NCBI RefSeq assembly: GCF_011758565.1 | Contig: NZ_JAAMOX010000001.1 | Coordinates: forward strand, 744,001-808,000 | DNA: 64,000 bases | From: Lysinibacter cavernae | GTDB lineage: Bacteria > Actinomycetota > Actinomycetes > Actinomycetales > Microbacteriaceae | Direction: 5' to 3' | Notes under the pieces: model-generated | Told to the model about the DNA's origin: nothing | The model's database searches: none | The model's input: only the letters and a program-made list of their open reading frames with translations | Shown: positions 17,732-33,377 of the stretch, one piece after another | Numbering within the stretch: position 1 is the first letter of the stretch | Layout of the letters: each line of letters opens with the position of its first letter | Translations under genes and position numbers: made by a program

Positions 17732-19177
17732 CTAGTCGCGGTGTTCCGTCGTCTCAGAGGCGAATTTTGCGTCGCCAATGCGGTGTACTCGGAGGTCGTT
17801 GGTCGAACCAACAACTCCGGGAGGGGAACCGGCGATGACAATCACCTTGTCACCGATCTGGGCCTTGCCAGAATCGAGCAGTGCGTCGTCAACCTGCAGG
17901 AACATTTCGTCGGTCGAGGTTACCCGATCAACGAGGAAGCTCTGCACGCCCCAAGTGAGCTGCATGCGGCGGCGAATATCAAGCGAAGGTGTGAAGCCGA
18001 GGATCGGGATTGGCCGACGCAGGCGGGACATCCGGCGAACCGAGTCGCCAGACTCCGTGAATACGCACAGGTACTTCGCACCGATGAAGTCAGCAACCTC
18101 TGAGGCCGCGAGCGTAATTGCGCCACCCTGGGTGCGGGGCTTGGTTCCAAGCGCTGGGATGCGCTCAAGGCCGTGATCCTCGGTCGACTCGATAATGCGA
18201 GCCATCGTCTCAACCGTGATAATGGGGAACGCCCCAACACTGGTTTCTCCGGAGAGCATTACCGCGTCGGCACCATCGAGGATGGCGTTGGCGCAGTCGG
18301 ACGCCTCAGCGCGCGTTGGGCGGGGGTTCTCGATCATCGATTCGAGCACCTGGGTCGCCACGATGACGGGCTTCGCCATGCGGCGGGCGAGCTCTACGGC
18401 ACGCTTCTGCACGATCGGCACCGCTTCGAGCGGAAGCTCAACGCCGAGATCTCCACGGGCAACCATGATGCCGTCAAAGGCGTCAATGATGTCTTCGAGA
18501 TTCTCAACGGCCTGCGGCTTCTCGATCTTTGCGATCACCGGAAGCTTGACGCCCTCTTCTGCCATGATTTCGTGCACGCGAACGATGTCGGCCGCGTCGC
18601 GGACGAACGAAAGCGCGATGTAGTCGGCACCCAGCTTGAGGCCCCAACGCAGGTCGTCTTCGTCTTTCTGCGACAGCGCAGGCACGTTAACGGCAACACC
18701 TGGCAGGTTAATGCCCTTGTTGTTTGAGACGTTTCCGGGAACCGTGACCTCTGTGGTGACAACGGTGCCGTCGGTCGACAAGACCTTAAGCGAAACCTTG
18801 CCGTCATCAATGAGCAGCGGATCGCCTGGCTTTACGTCGTGAGGCAGACCCTTGAAGGTCGTGCCGCAGATCTCTTTGGTGCCAACAACATCCTCAATGG
18901 TGATCTTGAAAATATCGCCAACCTCGAGGTAATGAGGGCCATCGGCAAAGGTGGCAAGACGAATCTTTGGTCCCTGCAGGTCAACCAGCACGGCGACGGG
19001 ACGGCCGCTTTCTTCTTCCGCGCGACGGATGTTGCGATACACGCCCTCGTGGACGTTGTACGTTCCGTGGCTGAGGTTCATTCGCGCCACGTTTACGCCG
19101 GCGTTAATGAGCGCCAGCGTGTTGTCATAGCTCGATACCGCCGGACCCCAGGTCGCGACAATCTTTGCATGCCTCAT
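17732..19177 (-). CDS. pyk: Pyruvate kinase
   Basis: Pyruvate kinase converts phosphoenolpyruvate and ADP to pyruvate and ATP in lower glycolysis. The 481-residue protein has ARMNLSHG (ADP and metal site), VDLQGPKIR, the B-domain between about 70 and 170, the catalytic lysine in VIAKIEKPQAV, and metal ligands in MVARGDLGVELP. DAVMLSGETSVGAFP lies near 330, and a C-terminal allosteric domain follows. The start MRHAKIVATWGPA has a Trp where most homologues have Leu (ATLGPA). It follows gltD after 38 bp on the same strand, with its own long 3' hairpin. Confidence 0.97.
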   Translation of the reverse strand: MRHAKIVATWGPAVSSYDNTLALINAGVNVARMNLSHGTYNVHEGVYRNIRRAEEESGRPVAVLVDLQGPKIRLATFADGPHYLEVGDIFKITIEDVVGTKEICGTTFKGLPHDVKPGDPLLIDDGKVSLKVLSTDGTVVTTEVTVPGNVSNNKGINLPGVAVNVPALSQKDEDDLRWGLKLGADYIALSFVRDAADIVRVHEIMAEEGVKLPVIAKIEKPQAVENLEDIIDAFDGIMVARGDLGVELPLEAVPIVQKRAVELARRMAKPVIVATQVLESMIENPRPTRAEASDCANAILDGADAVMLSGETSVGAFPIITVETMARIIESTEDHGLERIPALGTKPRTQGGAITLAASEVADFIGAKYLCVFTESGDSVRRMSRLRRPIPILGFTPSLDIRRRMQLTWGVQSFLVDRVTSTDEMFLQVDDALLDSGKAQIGDKVIVIAGSPPGVVGSTNDLRVHRIGDAKFASETTEHRD

Positions 19178-19215
19178 GAATTAATACTCTTTCGCTTTTT
19201 CTTCGTGGTGTGGTG

Positions 19216-20665
19216 TTAGAGGCTAAAGCCGCGGTCAGTGGGTTTCACGGGCGCGGGAAGAACCGTCTGTCCTTCAAGGTACTCGTCTACGGCCGCCGCC
19301 GCAGCACGACCCTCGGCAATTGCCCAAACGATGAGCGATTGTCCGCGTCCGGCATCCCCGGCGACAAACACGCCTTCTCTGTCGGTGTGGTACTCCCCCG
19401 AACGAACGACGTTGCCGCGCGCATCGGTAGGAATCCCCAGTTGAGAGCCGAGTTCTTCGGTTTCTGGGCCGGTGAATCCAAGCGCAAGCAATACCAGATC
19501 TGCTGGGATGTCCCGCTCGGTTCCGGCCTTTGGCAGGCGTTTGCCGTCAACAAATTCGGTTTCGGCAACACGCACGGCACACACTTCGCCAGCGCCGTTG
19601 CGAACAAACTCAACGGTCGATGCGAGGTACGTGCGGTCGCCACCCTCTTCGTGCGCGCTTGAAACCTCGAACAGCGTCGGCTGCATTGGCCACGGCTGGT
19701 GCTCGCCGCGAGCAAGCGGCGGCTGCTTTCCAATCGCAAGCGAGGTAACGGATGCCGCACCTTGGCGGTGCGCCGTGCCGATGCAGTCCGCGCCGGTGTC
19801 GCCTCCACCAAGAACAACAACGTGTTTGCCCTCCGCCGTAATCTGGTCGAAGACAGACTCACCAGCAGCAACGCGGTTGGCCTGCACGAGATATTCCATC
19901 GCAAAGTGCACGCCGTGCACCTCGCGTCCTGGCACGGGAAGGTCGCGAGGAACGAGGGCACCAGTGGCAACAACAACGGCGTCATAACGACGACGGAGTT
20001 CATCCCAGGTGATATCAACGCCGATGTTTACGCCGGCGCGGAAACGCGTTCCCTCAGCCTGCATCTGGCCGATACGCAAATCGATGTGGCGCTTTTCCAT
20101 TTTGAAGTCCGGGATGCCGTAGCGCAACAGCCCGCCGATACGGTCGTCACGCTCGTAGACGGCGACCGTGTGGCCGGCGCGGGTGAGCTGCTGAGCCGCA
20201 GCAAGGCCAGCTGGCCCAGAGCCAACCACCGCAACGGTCTTGCCGGTGAGGCGCTCAGGAGGGTGTGGCTCGACCCATCCGTTGTTGAAGGCCTGGTCGA
20301 TGATCGACACCTCAACCTGCTTGATGGTCACGGCAGGTTGGTTAATGCCAAGCACACAGGCGGACTCGCACGGTGCAGGGCAGAGACGTCCGGTGAACTC
20401 GGGGAAGTTGTTGGTGAGGTGCAGTCGCTCGATCGCGGCTCGACCCTCCCCCTGGTACATGAGGTCGTTCCACTCAGGGATGAGGTTGCCAAGCGGGCAG
20501 CCTTGGTGGCAGAACGGCACACCGCAGTCCATGCAGCGACCGGCTTGACGGCGGAGCTGCGTTGGGTCACCCTGCTCGTAAACCTCTTTCCAATCCATGA
20601 GGCGGATAGGAATTGGGCGACGGGCTGGCAGCTCGCGCTCTCGTGTCTTCAAAAAACCCTTGGGA

Positions 20666-20673
<8 letters not shown>
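19216..20673 (-). CDS. gltD: Glutamate synthase, small (beta) subunit
   Basis: GltD feeds electrons from NAD(P)H through FAD and iron-sulfur clusters to GltB. The 485-residue protein has an N-terminal cysteine set ([23 protein letters not shown], about 46-69) for two 4Fe-4S clusters. It has an FAD-binding [13 protein letters not shown] near 152, an NAD(P)-binding [11 protein letters not shown] near 290, and the C-terminal [17 protein letters not shown]. The GTG start overlaps the gltB stop by 8 bases (GTGGCTGA), so the two subunits are translationally coupled. Confidence 0.96.
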
Positions 20674-25255
<4,582 letters not shown>

Positions 25256-25438
25256 GTATTACCGTCCTCACGTGTCAAGTCACGAATGAATGTGAATCGG
25301 GACAACGCTGGCCCGGTATCGTGAAGCGCCGTTTTCCACGTTCTACAAACCGTGGACCAACCGGCCCCGCAGACGCGAGGCCGAATGATCGGTCACTTTA
25401 GTGTTGTCAACACCCGCAAGCGAATGCTGCGCGGAATG

Positions 25439-26455
25439 TTACTGAGTGGCGGATCGCTCGCTTGTGGCGGCTTCCGGAAGGGGTTCGCTCTCATCTTCGT
25501 CCGTGTGTGCGCGGCCAAGAATGAAATGCGTTTTTTCGTCTTCCGATAGTACATCATCCGAAACGTACTTCGGACCGCGACCCGGTCGGTAAACGTCATT
25601 TTCGAGCCCAGGGTGCTCTTTCCGCTGAATCAGGATAATCACAATTCCGACAACCACGGCCAGCAGCGCGGTCCACATGTTGTATCGGAGGCCGAGGAAC
25701 GAACCGATCGGGTCAACGCGAAGCGTCTCGAGCCAGGCGCGGCCAATGCCGTACCAGATGAGGTACATCGCGAAGGTCATGCCCCAGCGGGTGCGCAGCT
25801 TGCGCTCAAGGATGAGGATGATGGCGAGACCAACGAGGTTCCAGATGATTTCGTACAGGAACGTTGGGTGGAACAGGGTTCCCTCAGGCAGTCCGATTGG
25901 GAAGGCCGAGTTGGTCTTCTCGATCTCAAGACCCCACGGAAGGTTCGTTGGTGAGCCGAACAGCTCGTGGTTGAACCAGTTCCCGAGGCGGCCGAATGCC
26001 TGGGCGACGAGGAGACCAGGAGCCAGTGCGTCGGCAAACGACCAAAAGCGGATGCCGGTAATGCGGCACGCAATGAGCGTACCGACGGCCCCACCAAGCA
26101 GGGCACCAAAGATGGCAATGCCGCCCTCGTTAATCATGACTACCTTCCAGTAGTCAGCGCCCTCGTAGAAATAGTCGTTGGTGTGCGTCAGCACGTGATA
26201 CGTGCGGGCACCAATCATGCCAAGGATGACCGTCCAAAACGCGAAGTCGAGGGTGACCCACGATTCGCCGCCTCGCTTGGTCAAACGGTGGTTCGTGATA
26301 ATCGCGGCGGCAATAATGCCGGCCAAAATGCACAGGGCGTAGAAGTGGATCGGCAGCTCGCCTCCCCACGGCAAGGGAATGCTAAAGGAGCTTACCTCTG
26401 GGCTGGGGATGCTCGCGGGCAGGATTCCCGACATAACGTGCAGTGGCAAGCTCAC
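25439..26455 (-). CDS. lgt: Prolipoprotein diacylglyceryl transferase
   Basis: Lgt transfers diacylglycerol from phosphatidylglycerol to the lipobox cysteine of prelipoproteins, in the cytoplasmic membrane. The 338-residue protein has about seven membrane segments, the Lgt signature GRLGNWFNHELFG near 155-167, the H-x-Y motif in LPIHFYALCI, and YLIWYGIGRAWLETLRVDPIG near the end. A hydrophilic acidic tail of about 50 residues follows, common in actinobacteria. The GTG at 26455 is used; an ATG 7 codons downstream is an alternative. It is 78 bp after trpA on the same strand and could share the operon. Its substrates in this window include the peptide ABC binding protein. Confidence 0.94.
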   Translation of the reverse strand: MSLPLHVMSGILPASIPSPEVSSFSIPLPWGGELPIHFYALCILAGIIAAAIITNHRLTKRGGESWVTLDFAFWTVILGMIGARTYHVLTHTNDYFYEGADYWKVVMINEGGIAIFGALLGGAVGTLIACRITGIRFWSFADALAPGLLVAQAFGRLGNWFNHELFGSPTNLPWGLEIEKTNSAFPIGLPEGTLFHPTFLYEIIWNLVGLAIILILERKLRTRWGMTFAMYLIWYGIGRAWLETLRVDPIGSFLGLRYNMWTALLAVVVGIVIILIQRKEHPGLENDVYRPGRGPKYVSDDVLSEDEKTHFILGRAHTDEDESEPLPEAATSERSATQ

Positions 26456-26533
26456 CTAATACTTCTCTCTCTAGCAACAAATTGTGCTGGCCCAGCAGCC
26501 GAAGCCTTTGGGTCCTTCAATGATTCTAAACGG

Positions 26534-27337
26534 CTATTTCTGAACGGCTGTGCCCTCGGCAAGTGACGCGGCCGCATCCGCTACGGCGCTGACCCCGCCC
26601 TCTGCGAGGGCGCGAACGAGCGCTGAACCGACGATAGCACCGTCGGCGTAGCTCAGAATTTGCGACACGTGCTCGGCGGTGGAGATTCCGAGGCCAACAC
26701 ACGCGTATTCCGCGCCCTGCTCGCGCAGACGGCGAACGAGGGTTTTCGCTGCAGCATCCACATCAATGCGGGCGCCAGTGACACCCATCGTCGAGACGGT
26801 GTACACAAATCCGCGGCTGTGTTCGATGGCCTGGCGCAGGCGCACATCGGTCGACGATGGCGCGGCAAGGAAAACGCGGTCGAGGCCGGTTCGTTCGGAG
26901 GCGGCAAGCCAGTCCGCTCCTTCGTCTGGGATGAGGTCTGGCGTGATGAGCCCCGCTCCCCCTGCCTCAACAAGCGCGTCTGCAAAGCGTTCAACTCCGT
27001 ACTGCAGCACAGGGTTCCAGTACGTCATGATCAGGACCGGCGCGTTCACGCGTGCCCGGATCTCGCGGATAGCGGTGAAACCGTCGCGAAGACGGAAGCC
27101 GTTCTCGCGTGCCTTGAGGGTGGCAGCCTGAATAACCGGGCCGTCCATGACGGGGTCGGAATACGGCAGACCAAGCTCAAGGATGTCGACACCGTTTTCG
27201 ACGAGCGCAACGGCTGCGTCGATGCTGGTCTGCAAATCAGGGAAACCGACGGGCAGGTAACCGATGAGGGCGCCGGAGCCCGCGTCGCGGCGGGCCGAAA
27301 TAACCTGCTCGACCTGAGAGGTAGACGTAGTGGTCAC
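26534..27337 (-). CDS. trpA: Tryptophan synthase alpha subunit
   Basis: TrpA cleaves indole-3-glycerol phosphate to indole and glyceraldehyde 3-phosphate and passes indole to TrpB. The 267-residue TIM barrel has the catalytic glutamate and aspartate at Glu54 and Asp65 ([15 protein letters not shown]). It also has [37 protein letters not shown] and the C-terminal phosphate site GIST and GSALVRAL. The GTG start overlaps the trpB stop in a GTGA tetranucleotide, so it is translationally coupled to its partner. Confidence 0.96.
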   Translation of the reverse strand: MTTTSTSQVEQVISARRDAGSGALIGYLPVGFPDLQTSIDAAVALVENGVDILELGLPYSDPVMDGPVIQAATLKARENGFRLRDGFTAIREIRARVNAPVLIMTYWNPVLQYGVERFADALVEAGGAGLITPDLIPDEGADWLAASERTGLDRVFLAAPSSTDVRLRQAIEHSRGFVYTVSTMGVTGARIDVDAAAKTLVRRLREQGAEYACVGLGISTAEHVSQILSYADGAIVGSALVRALAEGGVSAVADAAASLAEGTAVQK

Positions 27338-28560
27338 TGAGCTGCTCCCGAAGTTGAGGCTGACTGGCTTCCGATAAGCCCGAAGTATTCGGCCGCCGTT
27401 TCCATGTCTTTATCGCCGCGTCCGCTGAGGTTCACGAGGATCGTGGAGTCTGGTCCGAGTTCTTTTCCAAGTTCGATGGCACCGGCAAGGGCATGCGCGG
27501 ACTCGATCGCCGGGATGATGCCCTCTGTGCGGGTGAGCAGCAGCAGCGCATCCATTGCCGCTGAATCGGTCACAGGGCGGTAGTTAGCGCGGTGAATGCT
27601 GTTCAACCAGGAATGCTCTGGCCCAACGCCTGGATAGTCGAGACCGGCCGAGATCGAGTGGGACTCAATGGTCTGGCCGTCCTCGTCTTGTAGCATCATG
27701 CTGCGTGCGCCATGAAGTACGCCAGGGCGGCCCATGCTGATCGTGGCCGCGTGACGGGGGGTATCAACACCGTCGCCGGCTGCTTCGAAGCCGTAAAGGG
27801 CGACGTCAGCATCGTCGAGGAACGCGTGGAAGATGCCGATGGCATTCGAACCGCCACCGACGCAGGCCGCAACGGCATCCGGAAGCTTGCCGGTGAGCGC
27901 GAGCACTTGCTCGCGGGCTTCTTCGCCAATGATCTTCTGGAAGTCACGCACCATGGCAGGGAACGGGTGGGGCCCCGCGACCGTGCCAAAAATGTAGTTG
28001 GTGGTTTCGACGTTGGTTACCCAGTCACGCATCGCTTCGTTGATGGCATCTTTGAGCGTGCGGGAGCCGGCAGTGACGGGAATTACCTCGGCACCAAGCA
28101 ACCGCATCCGTGCGACGTTGAGGGCCTGGCGCTCGGTGTCAACCTCGCCCATGTAGACCGTGCACTCAAGGCCAAACAGCGCAGCAGCGGTCGCGGTTGC
28201 TACTCCGTGCTGTCCTGCGCCCGTTTCGGCAATCACTTTGGTCTTGCCAATTCGCTTCGTCAGCAACGCCTGGCCGAGCACGTTGTTGATCTTGTGCGAG
28301 CCAGTGTGGTTGAGGTCTTCGCGCTTCAGGATGATGCGCGCGCCACCCGCGTGCTGGGCAAACCGAGGCACCTCGGTAATGATCGACGGACGCCCGGTAT
28401 AGCTGCGGTGCAGCTCGGTGAGCTCTGCGGCAAAGGAAGGATCGTTGCGCGCGGCCTCGTAGGCCTCGCTCAGCTCGTCGAGCGCGGCAATAAGCGATTC
28501 CGGAACAAACCGGCCACCAAACTCACCAAAATAGGGACCAACTTCGTCACGCAATGCCAT
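27334..28560 (-). CDS. trpB: Tryptophan synthase beta subunit
   Basis: TrpB joins indole and serine to tryptophan with pyridoxal phosphate. The 408-residue protein has the PLP lysine Lys90 in [17 protein letters not shown], a glutamate in [15 protein letters not shown], the phosphate loop GGGSNAIG near 236, and a C-terminal [13 protein letters not shown]. All match the TrpB1 family in order and length. It starts 5 bp after the trpC stop and overlaps trpA. Confidence 0.97.
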   Translation of the reverse strand: MALRDEVGPYFGEFGGRFVPESLIAALDELSEAYEAARNDPSFAAELTELHRSYTGRPSIITEVPRFAQHAGGARIILKREDLNHTGSHKINNVLGQALLTKRIGKTKVIAETGAGQHGVATATAAALFGLECTVYMGEVDTERQALNVARMRLLGAEVIPVTAGSRTLKDAINEAMRDWVTNVETTNYIFGTVAGPHPFPAMVRDFQKIIGEEAREQVLALTGKLPDAVAACVGGGSNAIGIFHAFLDDADVALYGFEAAGDGVDTPRHAATISMGRPGVLHGARSMMLQDEDGQTIESHSISAGLDYPGVGPEHSWLNSIHRANYRPVTDSAAMDALLLLTRTEGIIPAIESAHALAGAIELGKELGPDSTILVNLSGRGDKDMETAAEYFGLIGSQSASTSGAAQ

Positions 28561-28565
28561 AAGAA

Positions 28566-29336
28566 CTAAACCGCCAAGAAATGAGCCAGGGATGCGAGGG
28601 GATCACCGGTGACAAGCGCCTCGCCAACAAGAACCACATCGGCTCCATCACGGCGGTAGTGCGCAACATCGTCGGCTGAATGCACAGCAGACTCGGCGAC
28701 CCGCACAACTCCGGCGGGGATTTGATCGGCCAGACGCCCAAAGAGGTCGCGGTCCAGCTCGAAAGTGGAAAGGTTGCGGGCGTTGACGCCCACAAGGTTT
28801 GCGCCAAGGTCGAGAGCGCGGGAAACCTCTGTCGCATCGTGCGTCTCAACAAGCGCGGCCATGCCGAGCTGGCCAATGAGATCGTAGAGCTCCTGCAGCA
28901 GGGGCTGCTCAAGCGCGGCTACGATCAGCAGCACCAGATCCGCGCCAGAAGCGCGTGCCTCAAACACCTGATACGGGTCAGAGATGAAGTCTTTACGCAG
29001 CACGGGCAGCGAAACGGCTTCGCGAACGGCCTCGAGGTCTTCGAGCGAACCGCCAAACTTGCGACCCTCGGTGAGCACACTCACAGCGCTCGCACCGCCC
29101 TTTTCGTAAAGCGCTGCAAGAGCAGCAGGGTCGGGAATATCAGCGAGGGCACCGCGAGACGGACTCGCGCGCTTCACCTCCGCGATAATCTTGACGCTGT
29201 CTTCTGGCTGAAGAAACGCGAGCGCGTCGAGTGCGGGCACCTGAGCAAGCGCGGCCGCCTCGACAACACTGAGTGGGCGAGTTTCCCGACGGGTGGCTGC
29301 GTCTTCACTGGCGCCCGCCATCAGAGAACTGAGCAC
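28566..29336 (-). CDS. trpC: Indole-3-glycerol phosphate synthase
   Basis: TrpC closes the indole ring from carboxyphenylamino-deoxyribulose phosphate. The protein has the family motif [59 protein letters not shown] and [12 protein letters not shown], all in the expected TIM-barrel order. I start at GTG 29336 ([17 protein letters not shown]), which matches the family N-terminus and gives 256-257 residues. A longer frame to 29363 would run into the preceding small gene. One base separates it from the stop of the small membrane protein gene. TrpD and TrpF are not in the window. Confidence 0.95.
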   Translation of the reverse strand: MLSSLMAGASEDAATRRETRPLSVVEAAALAQVPALDALAFLQPEDSVKIIAEVKRASPSRGALADIPDPAALAALYEKGGASAVSVLTEGRKFGGSLEDLEAVREAVSLPVLRKDFISDPYQVFEARASGADLVLLIVAALEQPLLQELYDLIGQLGMAALVETHDATEVSRALDLGANLVGVNARNLSTFELDRDLFGRLADQIPAGVVRVAESAVHSADDVAHYRRDGADVVLVGEALVTGDPLASLAHFLAV

Positions 29337-29337
29337 G

Positions 29338-29574
29338 TTAGTTGTGCACCTTCTTGGGCACATACTTGGGGCCGTTAACCCCGTAGCCAGCCTTCGACAT
29401 GATGAAGCCGATCAGCAGGCCAACCACAAGCAGTCCGGCAGCTGCCCAGACGAGCCATGCCATGTGCAAGAAGAAGGCAACTGTGCCGATTGCGAATGCG
29501 ATTAGCATCACAACAACTGCGGTCCATGCGGCGGGTGAGTCCCCGTGGCCGGGCTCTTCGTGTTCGATACTCAA
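29338..29574 (-). CDS. Small membrane protein of the trp cluster (DUF6704/HGCC-like)
   Basis: The 78-residue protein begins with an acidic His-rich stretch (SIEHEEPGHGDSPAAWTAVV), then two hydrophobic segments, then a basic tail GYGVNGPKYVPKKVHN. This layout is that of the small membrane proteins found directly before trpC in many actinobacteria. The function is unknown; the location suggests a link to tryptophan synthesis or export. The start is TTG at 29574, supported by GAGGAG at ideal spacing. It is one base from trpC. Confidence 0.8.
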   Translation of the reverse strand: MSIEHEEPGHGDSPAAWTAVVVMLIAFAIGTVAFFLHMAWLVWAAAGLLVVGLLIGFIMSKAGYGVNGPKYVPKKVHN

Positions 29575-29859
29575 TGAAACTCCTCAAGTCTTGGTACCCC
29601 GCAAGTCTATCTGGACGAATGCGGCGAATCCTATTTGACGCACTGGGAGTGGGGAAATTGCTAGGCATCCGCCCCAAGGTCGACCCTGCGACTCGGCAGC
29701 AGGGCCCCTCGGTGGGCCGCAACGGACAAATCTGTTCGCCTGAAAGTCCGGTCTTTTGGGTCGAAAAGGCGGACTCTGAGGCGAACAGATTGGGGCTGCT
29801 GGGCAGCCGGGTGCCAAGAGGGGGGCAGAGGGGGCGAGAAGAGGTTGAGGAGGGCCGGG
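29575..29859 (-). other. 285-bp spacer inside the trp cluster
   Basis: The gap between the Trp-associated membrane protein stop and the small trpC-linked gene holds the imperfect hairpin 29729-29791. No leader peptide with tandem Trp codons is visible on either strand. A promoter for the downstream trpCBA group could lie here but I see no strong -35/-10 pair. Confidence 0.5.
29729..29791 (-). terminator. Hairpin, family B palindrome (copy 1)
   Basis: Arms 29729-29750 (starting AATCTGTTCGCC) and 29770-29791 pair with two mismatches in 22 around a 19-base loop with its own CTTTT/AAAAG stem. It lies past the 3' end of the Trp-associated membrane protein gene. The outer core recurs at 37979-38041. 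Confidence 0.7.
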
Positions 29860-30597
29860 CTATTGGCTGGGGTCGGCTCCGCGGCTCTGACGATCCCACT
29901 CCGAGATGCGATCGTCGCTTTCGTCCACGTCGTCATCGCTATCGTCGACACTGTTGATTTCGGAATCAGCAGCATCGTCAGCGTTGCCATCGGCGTCCGC
30001 ACCCTGTGACCCGTCGGCGAGATCGGCAAGGCTAGTCGCGCCCTCGCCCTCGGCGCTCAGCACAACCGCCTGGTACTTCGAGGATGACTTTGGCCAGTTC
30101 CTAGCGGTCAGCAACACAAGGACACCGCTCAGAGCCAACAGAACGGCAGTAGCGATGCCAACGTATGGCCAGAACGTTTGCGACCAGGACTCAACGAGAG
30201 ACGTAATAGATGCCCGACCAGTCACACCGGTGAGCGCGGTAATCTGCGTTGCGCCCCCCATAATGGGGTTTCCGAGGGATGATGTTGTTGCGAGTACCGC
30301 GCATCCGCCGAGGAGCACAACAAGGACGCCAAGCACATAGCGGAAGACGCTGCCGGCGATTGTCAGCGCACCACCGGCGGCAAGTCCACACAGGGCAAAT
30401 GCGCTAAGGGCTGCTGCTGCCTGCTGGCCCGTAACCTCAATAACCGGCGCATTTGGCACGGTGTCAACGAGGTTCAACGTAAACCAAGGCTGTCCCCACG
30501 CAACAAACACGAGTCCGCTCGCGGCAAGCACAGCGAGGATGCTCCATCGCTTCAGTCTCGACGAACGTGCTTTGTCTGCTGCGCGATCATTGGTCAT
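29860..30597 (-). CDS. Tryptophan biosynthesis-associated membrane protein
   Basis: The 245-residue protein has four membrane segments: one near 18-37 followed by the family's extracytoplasmic WGQPWFTL motif, then about 58-80, 84-105 and 143-163. A strongly acidic cytoplasmic tail of about 70 residues ends it (DSEINSVDDSDDDVDESDD). This matches the actinobacterial Trp-operon membrane protein family found after trpE. The function is unknown; a role in tryptophan transport or sensing is only inferred from context. Its ATG overlaps the trpE stop (TAATG). Confidence 0.85.
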   Translation of the reverse strand: MTNDRAADKARSSRLKRWSILAVLAASGLVFVAWGQPWFTLNLVDTVPNAPVIEVTGQQAAAALSAFALCGLAAGGALTIAGSVFRYVLGVLVVLLGGCAVLATTSSLGNPIMGGATQITALTGVTGRASITSLVESWSQTFWPYVGIATAVLLALSGVLVLLTARNWPKSSSKYQAVVLSAEGEGATSLADLADGSQGADADGNADDAADSEINSVDDSDDDVDESDDRISEWDRQSRGADPSQ

Positions 30598-32171
30598 TAA
30601 CGTACCTCGGCTGTGTGTGAAGAATCGGTTGACTGTATAGGAAGCGTTGAGAAGGTATTTGCGATGGCAACGGCCCTGAGCGGAGCCGCTGCCTTGTTCT
30701 GCGATTCCTCAAACTCCAACCGTGGAACCGAATCCGCAACAATTCCGCCACCAGCCTGGACATGGGCGGTGTTTCCAACGATCGTAGCCGTTCGGATGGC
30801 AATCGCAAGATCAGCTGAGCCGCTCAGCCCAAAGTAGCCAACAACTCCCCCGTAAACTCCACGCTGTGCCGGTTCGAGGTCGTCAATAATTTGCAAGGCT
30901 CGCGGCTTTGGCGCGCCGGAAAGCGTGCCAGCTGGGAAGGTAGCCCGGAAGGCATCCACGAGTCCAGCATCCGGCCGCAGCGAACCCTCAACGGTTGACA
31001 CGAGGTGCATGATGTGGCTGAACCGCTCAATGCGCATGAACTCGGTCACCTCGACGCTCGACGAGTCACATACCCTCAACAGATCGTTGCGCGCGAGGTC
31101 AACAAGCATGAGGTGTTCGGCCCGTTCCTTCTCGTCCCCCTTCAACTCGTGCTCAAGAGCTCGGTCTTCTTCAACCGTTGAGCCTCGTGGCTTTGATCCG
31201 GCAATAGGATGCGTGATGACGTGACTGTTCTGGACCGTCACGAGGGCTTCGGGACTCGACCCGACGATGGAATACGGGCCCGTCTCGTCAGATTCGAGAC
31301 TCAGCAGGTAGAGGTACGGGCTCGGATTCAAGTGACGGAGCACGCGATACACGTCGAGCGGGTCCGCTGTGCACTCGATATCAAAACGCTGAGACAAAAC
31401 CACCTGGAAGATGTCGCCGTCAACAATGTGCTTCTGGGCAACCGCCACGGCATCAAGGAAATCCTGCTGCTCGGTGCGATGGGTTGGCTGCGGAACCGCG
31501 CTGAAGTCGGCTGTTGCTACCGGCGTCTCAGTCGGCTGGGTGAGCTTTTGCTGCAGCGCGTCAAGGCGACCCTGGGCATCACTCCAAAGATCATCGGAGG
31601 AGTCGGTATCGTCGTTGAGCGCATTGGCAATCAGCGTGACCGTGCCCTCTCGGTGATCAATCGCGATGAGCTCAGACACAAAACTCAGCGCCTGGCCGGG
31701 AACCGAGTAATCGGCCGGCGGTTGATCTGGCAAATCCTCAAGCTGGCGGATGGCCTCCCACCCAATAAACCCGACGAGCCCACCGGTCAGCGGTGGAAAG
31801 CCGGGGATGCCAGGGGCCGACCAGCGGCGAATGACCGCGTCAACCGCATCCAACGGCGAGATCGCCGAAAGATCGGTGCCGGCCACCCGTTCCTCGGCAA
31901 GGCCATAGCTTGTCCATGCGGCGCGGTCACCCCGCTGAGTGAGCACGCCGAAGGAACCAGCGCCAATAAAGCTAAATCGTGTCCAGACACCACCCTGTTC
32001 TGCCGACTCAAGCAGAAACGTGCCAGGGGCTCCAGCGGCAACCTTTCGGTAGATCGACACGGGGGTGTCGCTGTCGGCAAACAGCACCCGCGAAACGGGG
32101 ACTACCTTTTGGGAAGCAAGTAGAGCATCAAACTCGGCACGCTCTGTGGTGTGATGCGAGACGCCAATCAT
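30597..32171 (-). CDS. trpE: Anthranilate synthase component I
   Basis: TrpE makes anthranilate from chorismate using ammonia from the TrpG glutaminase. The 524-residue protein has an N-terminal domain with [18 protein letters not shown] (near the tryptophan feedback site), and the chorismate-binding catalytic domain: [65 protein letters not shown] and AGGGIVADS. TrpG is not adjacent. It overlaps hisI by 4 bases (ATGA) at its start and its own downstream neighbour by 1, so histidine and tryptophan genes are coupled here. Confidence 0.96.
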   Translation of the reverse strand: MIGVSHHTTERAEFDALLASQKVVPVSRVLFADSDTPVSIYRKVAAGAPGTFLLESAEQGGVWTRFSFIGAGSFGVLTQRGDRAAWTSYGLAEERVAGTDLSAISPLDAVDAVIRRWSAPGIPGFPPLTGGLVGFIGWEAIRQLEDLPDQPPADYSVPGQALSFVSELIAIDHREGTVTLIANALNDDTDSSDDLWSDAQGRLDALQQKLTQPTETPVATADFSAVPQPTHRTEQQDFLDAVAVAQKHIVDGDIFQVVLSQRFDIECTADPLDVYRVLRHLNPSPYLYLLSLESDETGPYSIVGSSPEALVTVQNSHVITHPIAGSKPRGSTVEEDRALEHELKGDEKERAEHLMLVDLARNDLLRVCDSSSVEVTEFMRIERFSHIMHLVSTVEGSLRPDAGLVDAFRATFPAGTLSGAPKPRALQIIDDLEPAQRGVYGGVVGYFGLSGSADLAIAIRTATIVGNTAHVQAGGGIVADSVPRLEFEESQNKAAAPLRAVAIANTFSTLPIQSTDSSHTAEVR

Positions 32172-32557
32172 GCTGACGGACCGCTGAACTCAGTATCCGA
32201 GGACGGGTCGCCGAGAACGGCATCCAATTCGCGCCCGGTGAAACACGTACGCGTTCCCGTGTGGCACGCAGCGCCAATCTGCTCGACCCTGATGAGCAGG
32301 GTGTCGCCGTCGCAGTCCATCGCTACGCTGCGCACATACTGGCGGTGGCCAGAGGTATCCCCCTTGCGCCACAGCTCGGCACGCGAACGCGACCAAAACG
32401 TGACCCGACCCTCGGTAAGGGTGCGGCGAAGAGATTCCTCGTTCATCCAGGCAAGCATGAGCACCTCGCCAGAGTCGTGCTGCTGCACGATGGCTGGCAC
32501 GAGGCCGTGCTCGTTATACACAACCTGGTCAAGGGATGCCTCGGTGACGTCAGCCAT
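32168..32557 (-). CDS. hisI: Phosphoribosyl-AMP cyclohydrolase
   Basis: HisI opens the purine ring of phosphoribosyl-AMP, step 3 of histidine synthesis. The 129-residue single-domain protein has [31 protein letters not shown], the magnesium/zinc site [11 protein letters not shown], and the zinc cysteines in [10 protein letters not shown]. It lacks the HisE domain, which is encoded separately upstream. It overlaps hisF by 1 base and trpE by 4. Confidence 0.95.
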   Translation of the reverse strand: MADVTEASLDQVVYNEHGLVPAIVQQHDSGEVLMLAWMNEESLRRTLTEGRVTFWSRSRAELWRKGDTSGHRQYVRSVAMDCDGDTLLIRVEQIGAACHTGTRTCFTGRELDAVLGDPSSDTEFSGPSA

Positions 32558-33318
32558 CAGCGCACCACCTGGCCGGCCTCAGCAAGCGCCTGCTTCACTT
32601 CACCGATCGTGAACGTGCCGTCGTGGAAGATGGAGGCCGCAAGCACGGCGTCGGCGCCAGCATCAATTGCCGGCGCAAAGTGTTCAAGTTTTCCGGCTCC
32701 ACCCGAAGCGATAACCGGGGCCGACGAGACCTCACGAACCGCCTTGATGAGCTCAAGATCAAAGCCAGCGAGGGTACCATCCGCGTCGATCGAGTTCACG
32801 AGCAGCTCGCCTGCTCCTCGCTCAACAACCTCGGCGGCCCAAGCAATCGCGTCAATGTCTGTCTCCTGCTTGCCGCCGTGCGTGGTCACAACAAAGCCGG
32901 ACGGCGTTCGCTCAGACCGCTTAATATCAAGCGAAAGCACAACCACCTGGGCACCAAACCGGTCGGCAATCTCCCCGATGAGCGCTGGTCGCTTGATCGC
33001 AGCGCTGTTGACGCCGACCTTATCGGCGCCGTGGCCGAGCAGCTTTGCAACATCCTCAACCGTGCGGACGCCCCCACCAACCGTGAGCGGGATGAAGACC
33101 TGCTCTGCTGTGCGCTGGACAACATCGTACGTAGTGGAGTGATCGTCAACCGTTGCGGTGACGTCGAGGAAGGTGAGCTCATCGGCTCCCTGCTCGTAAT
33201 ACTTACTCGCAAGTTCAACGGGGTCGCCGGCATCGCGGAGGTTCAAAAAGTTGACCCCCTTGACCACGCGGCCGCCCGCAACATCGAGACACGGGATGAC
33301 CCGAACAGCAACAGACAC
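32557..33318 (-). CDS. hisF: Imidazole glycerol phosphate synthase subunit HisF
   Basis: HisF is the cyclase subunit that, with ammonia from HisH, forms imidazole glycerol phosphate and AICAR. The 253-residue TIM barrel starts [17 protein letters not shown] with catalytic Asp12. It has [19 protein letters not shown], the second catalytic aspartate in [29 protein letters not shown] and [11 protein letters not shown]. The GTG start has AAAGGA upstream. HisH is not in the window. Confidence 0.95.
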   Translation of the reverse strand: MSVAVRVIPCLDVAGGRVVKGVNFLNLRDAGDPVELASKYYEQGADELTFLDVTATVDDHSTTYDVVQRTAEQVFIPLTVGGGVRTVEDVAKLLGHGADKVGVNSAAIKRPALIGEIADRFGAQVVVLSLDIKRSERTPSGFVVTTHGGKQETDIDAIAWAAEVVERGAGELLVNSIDADGTLAGFDLELIKAVREVSSAPVIASGGAGKLEHFAPAIDAGADAVLAASIFHDGTFTIGEVKQALAEAGQVVR

Positions 33319-33377
33319 AATGGTCCTTTCTCACAAAACCAAAACCGGCACCAGTTCATGGCCCGGCGCATATGCCG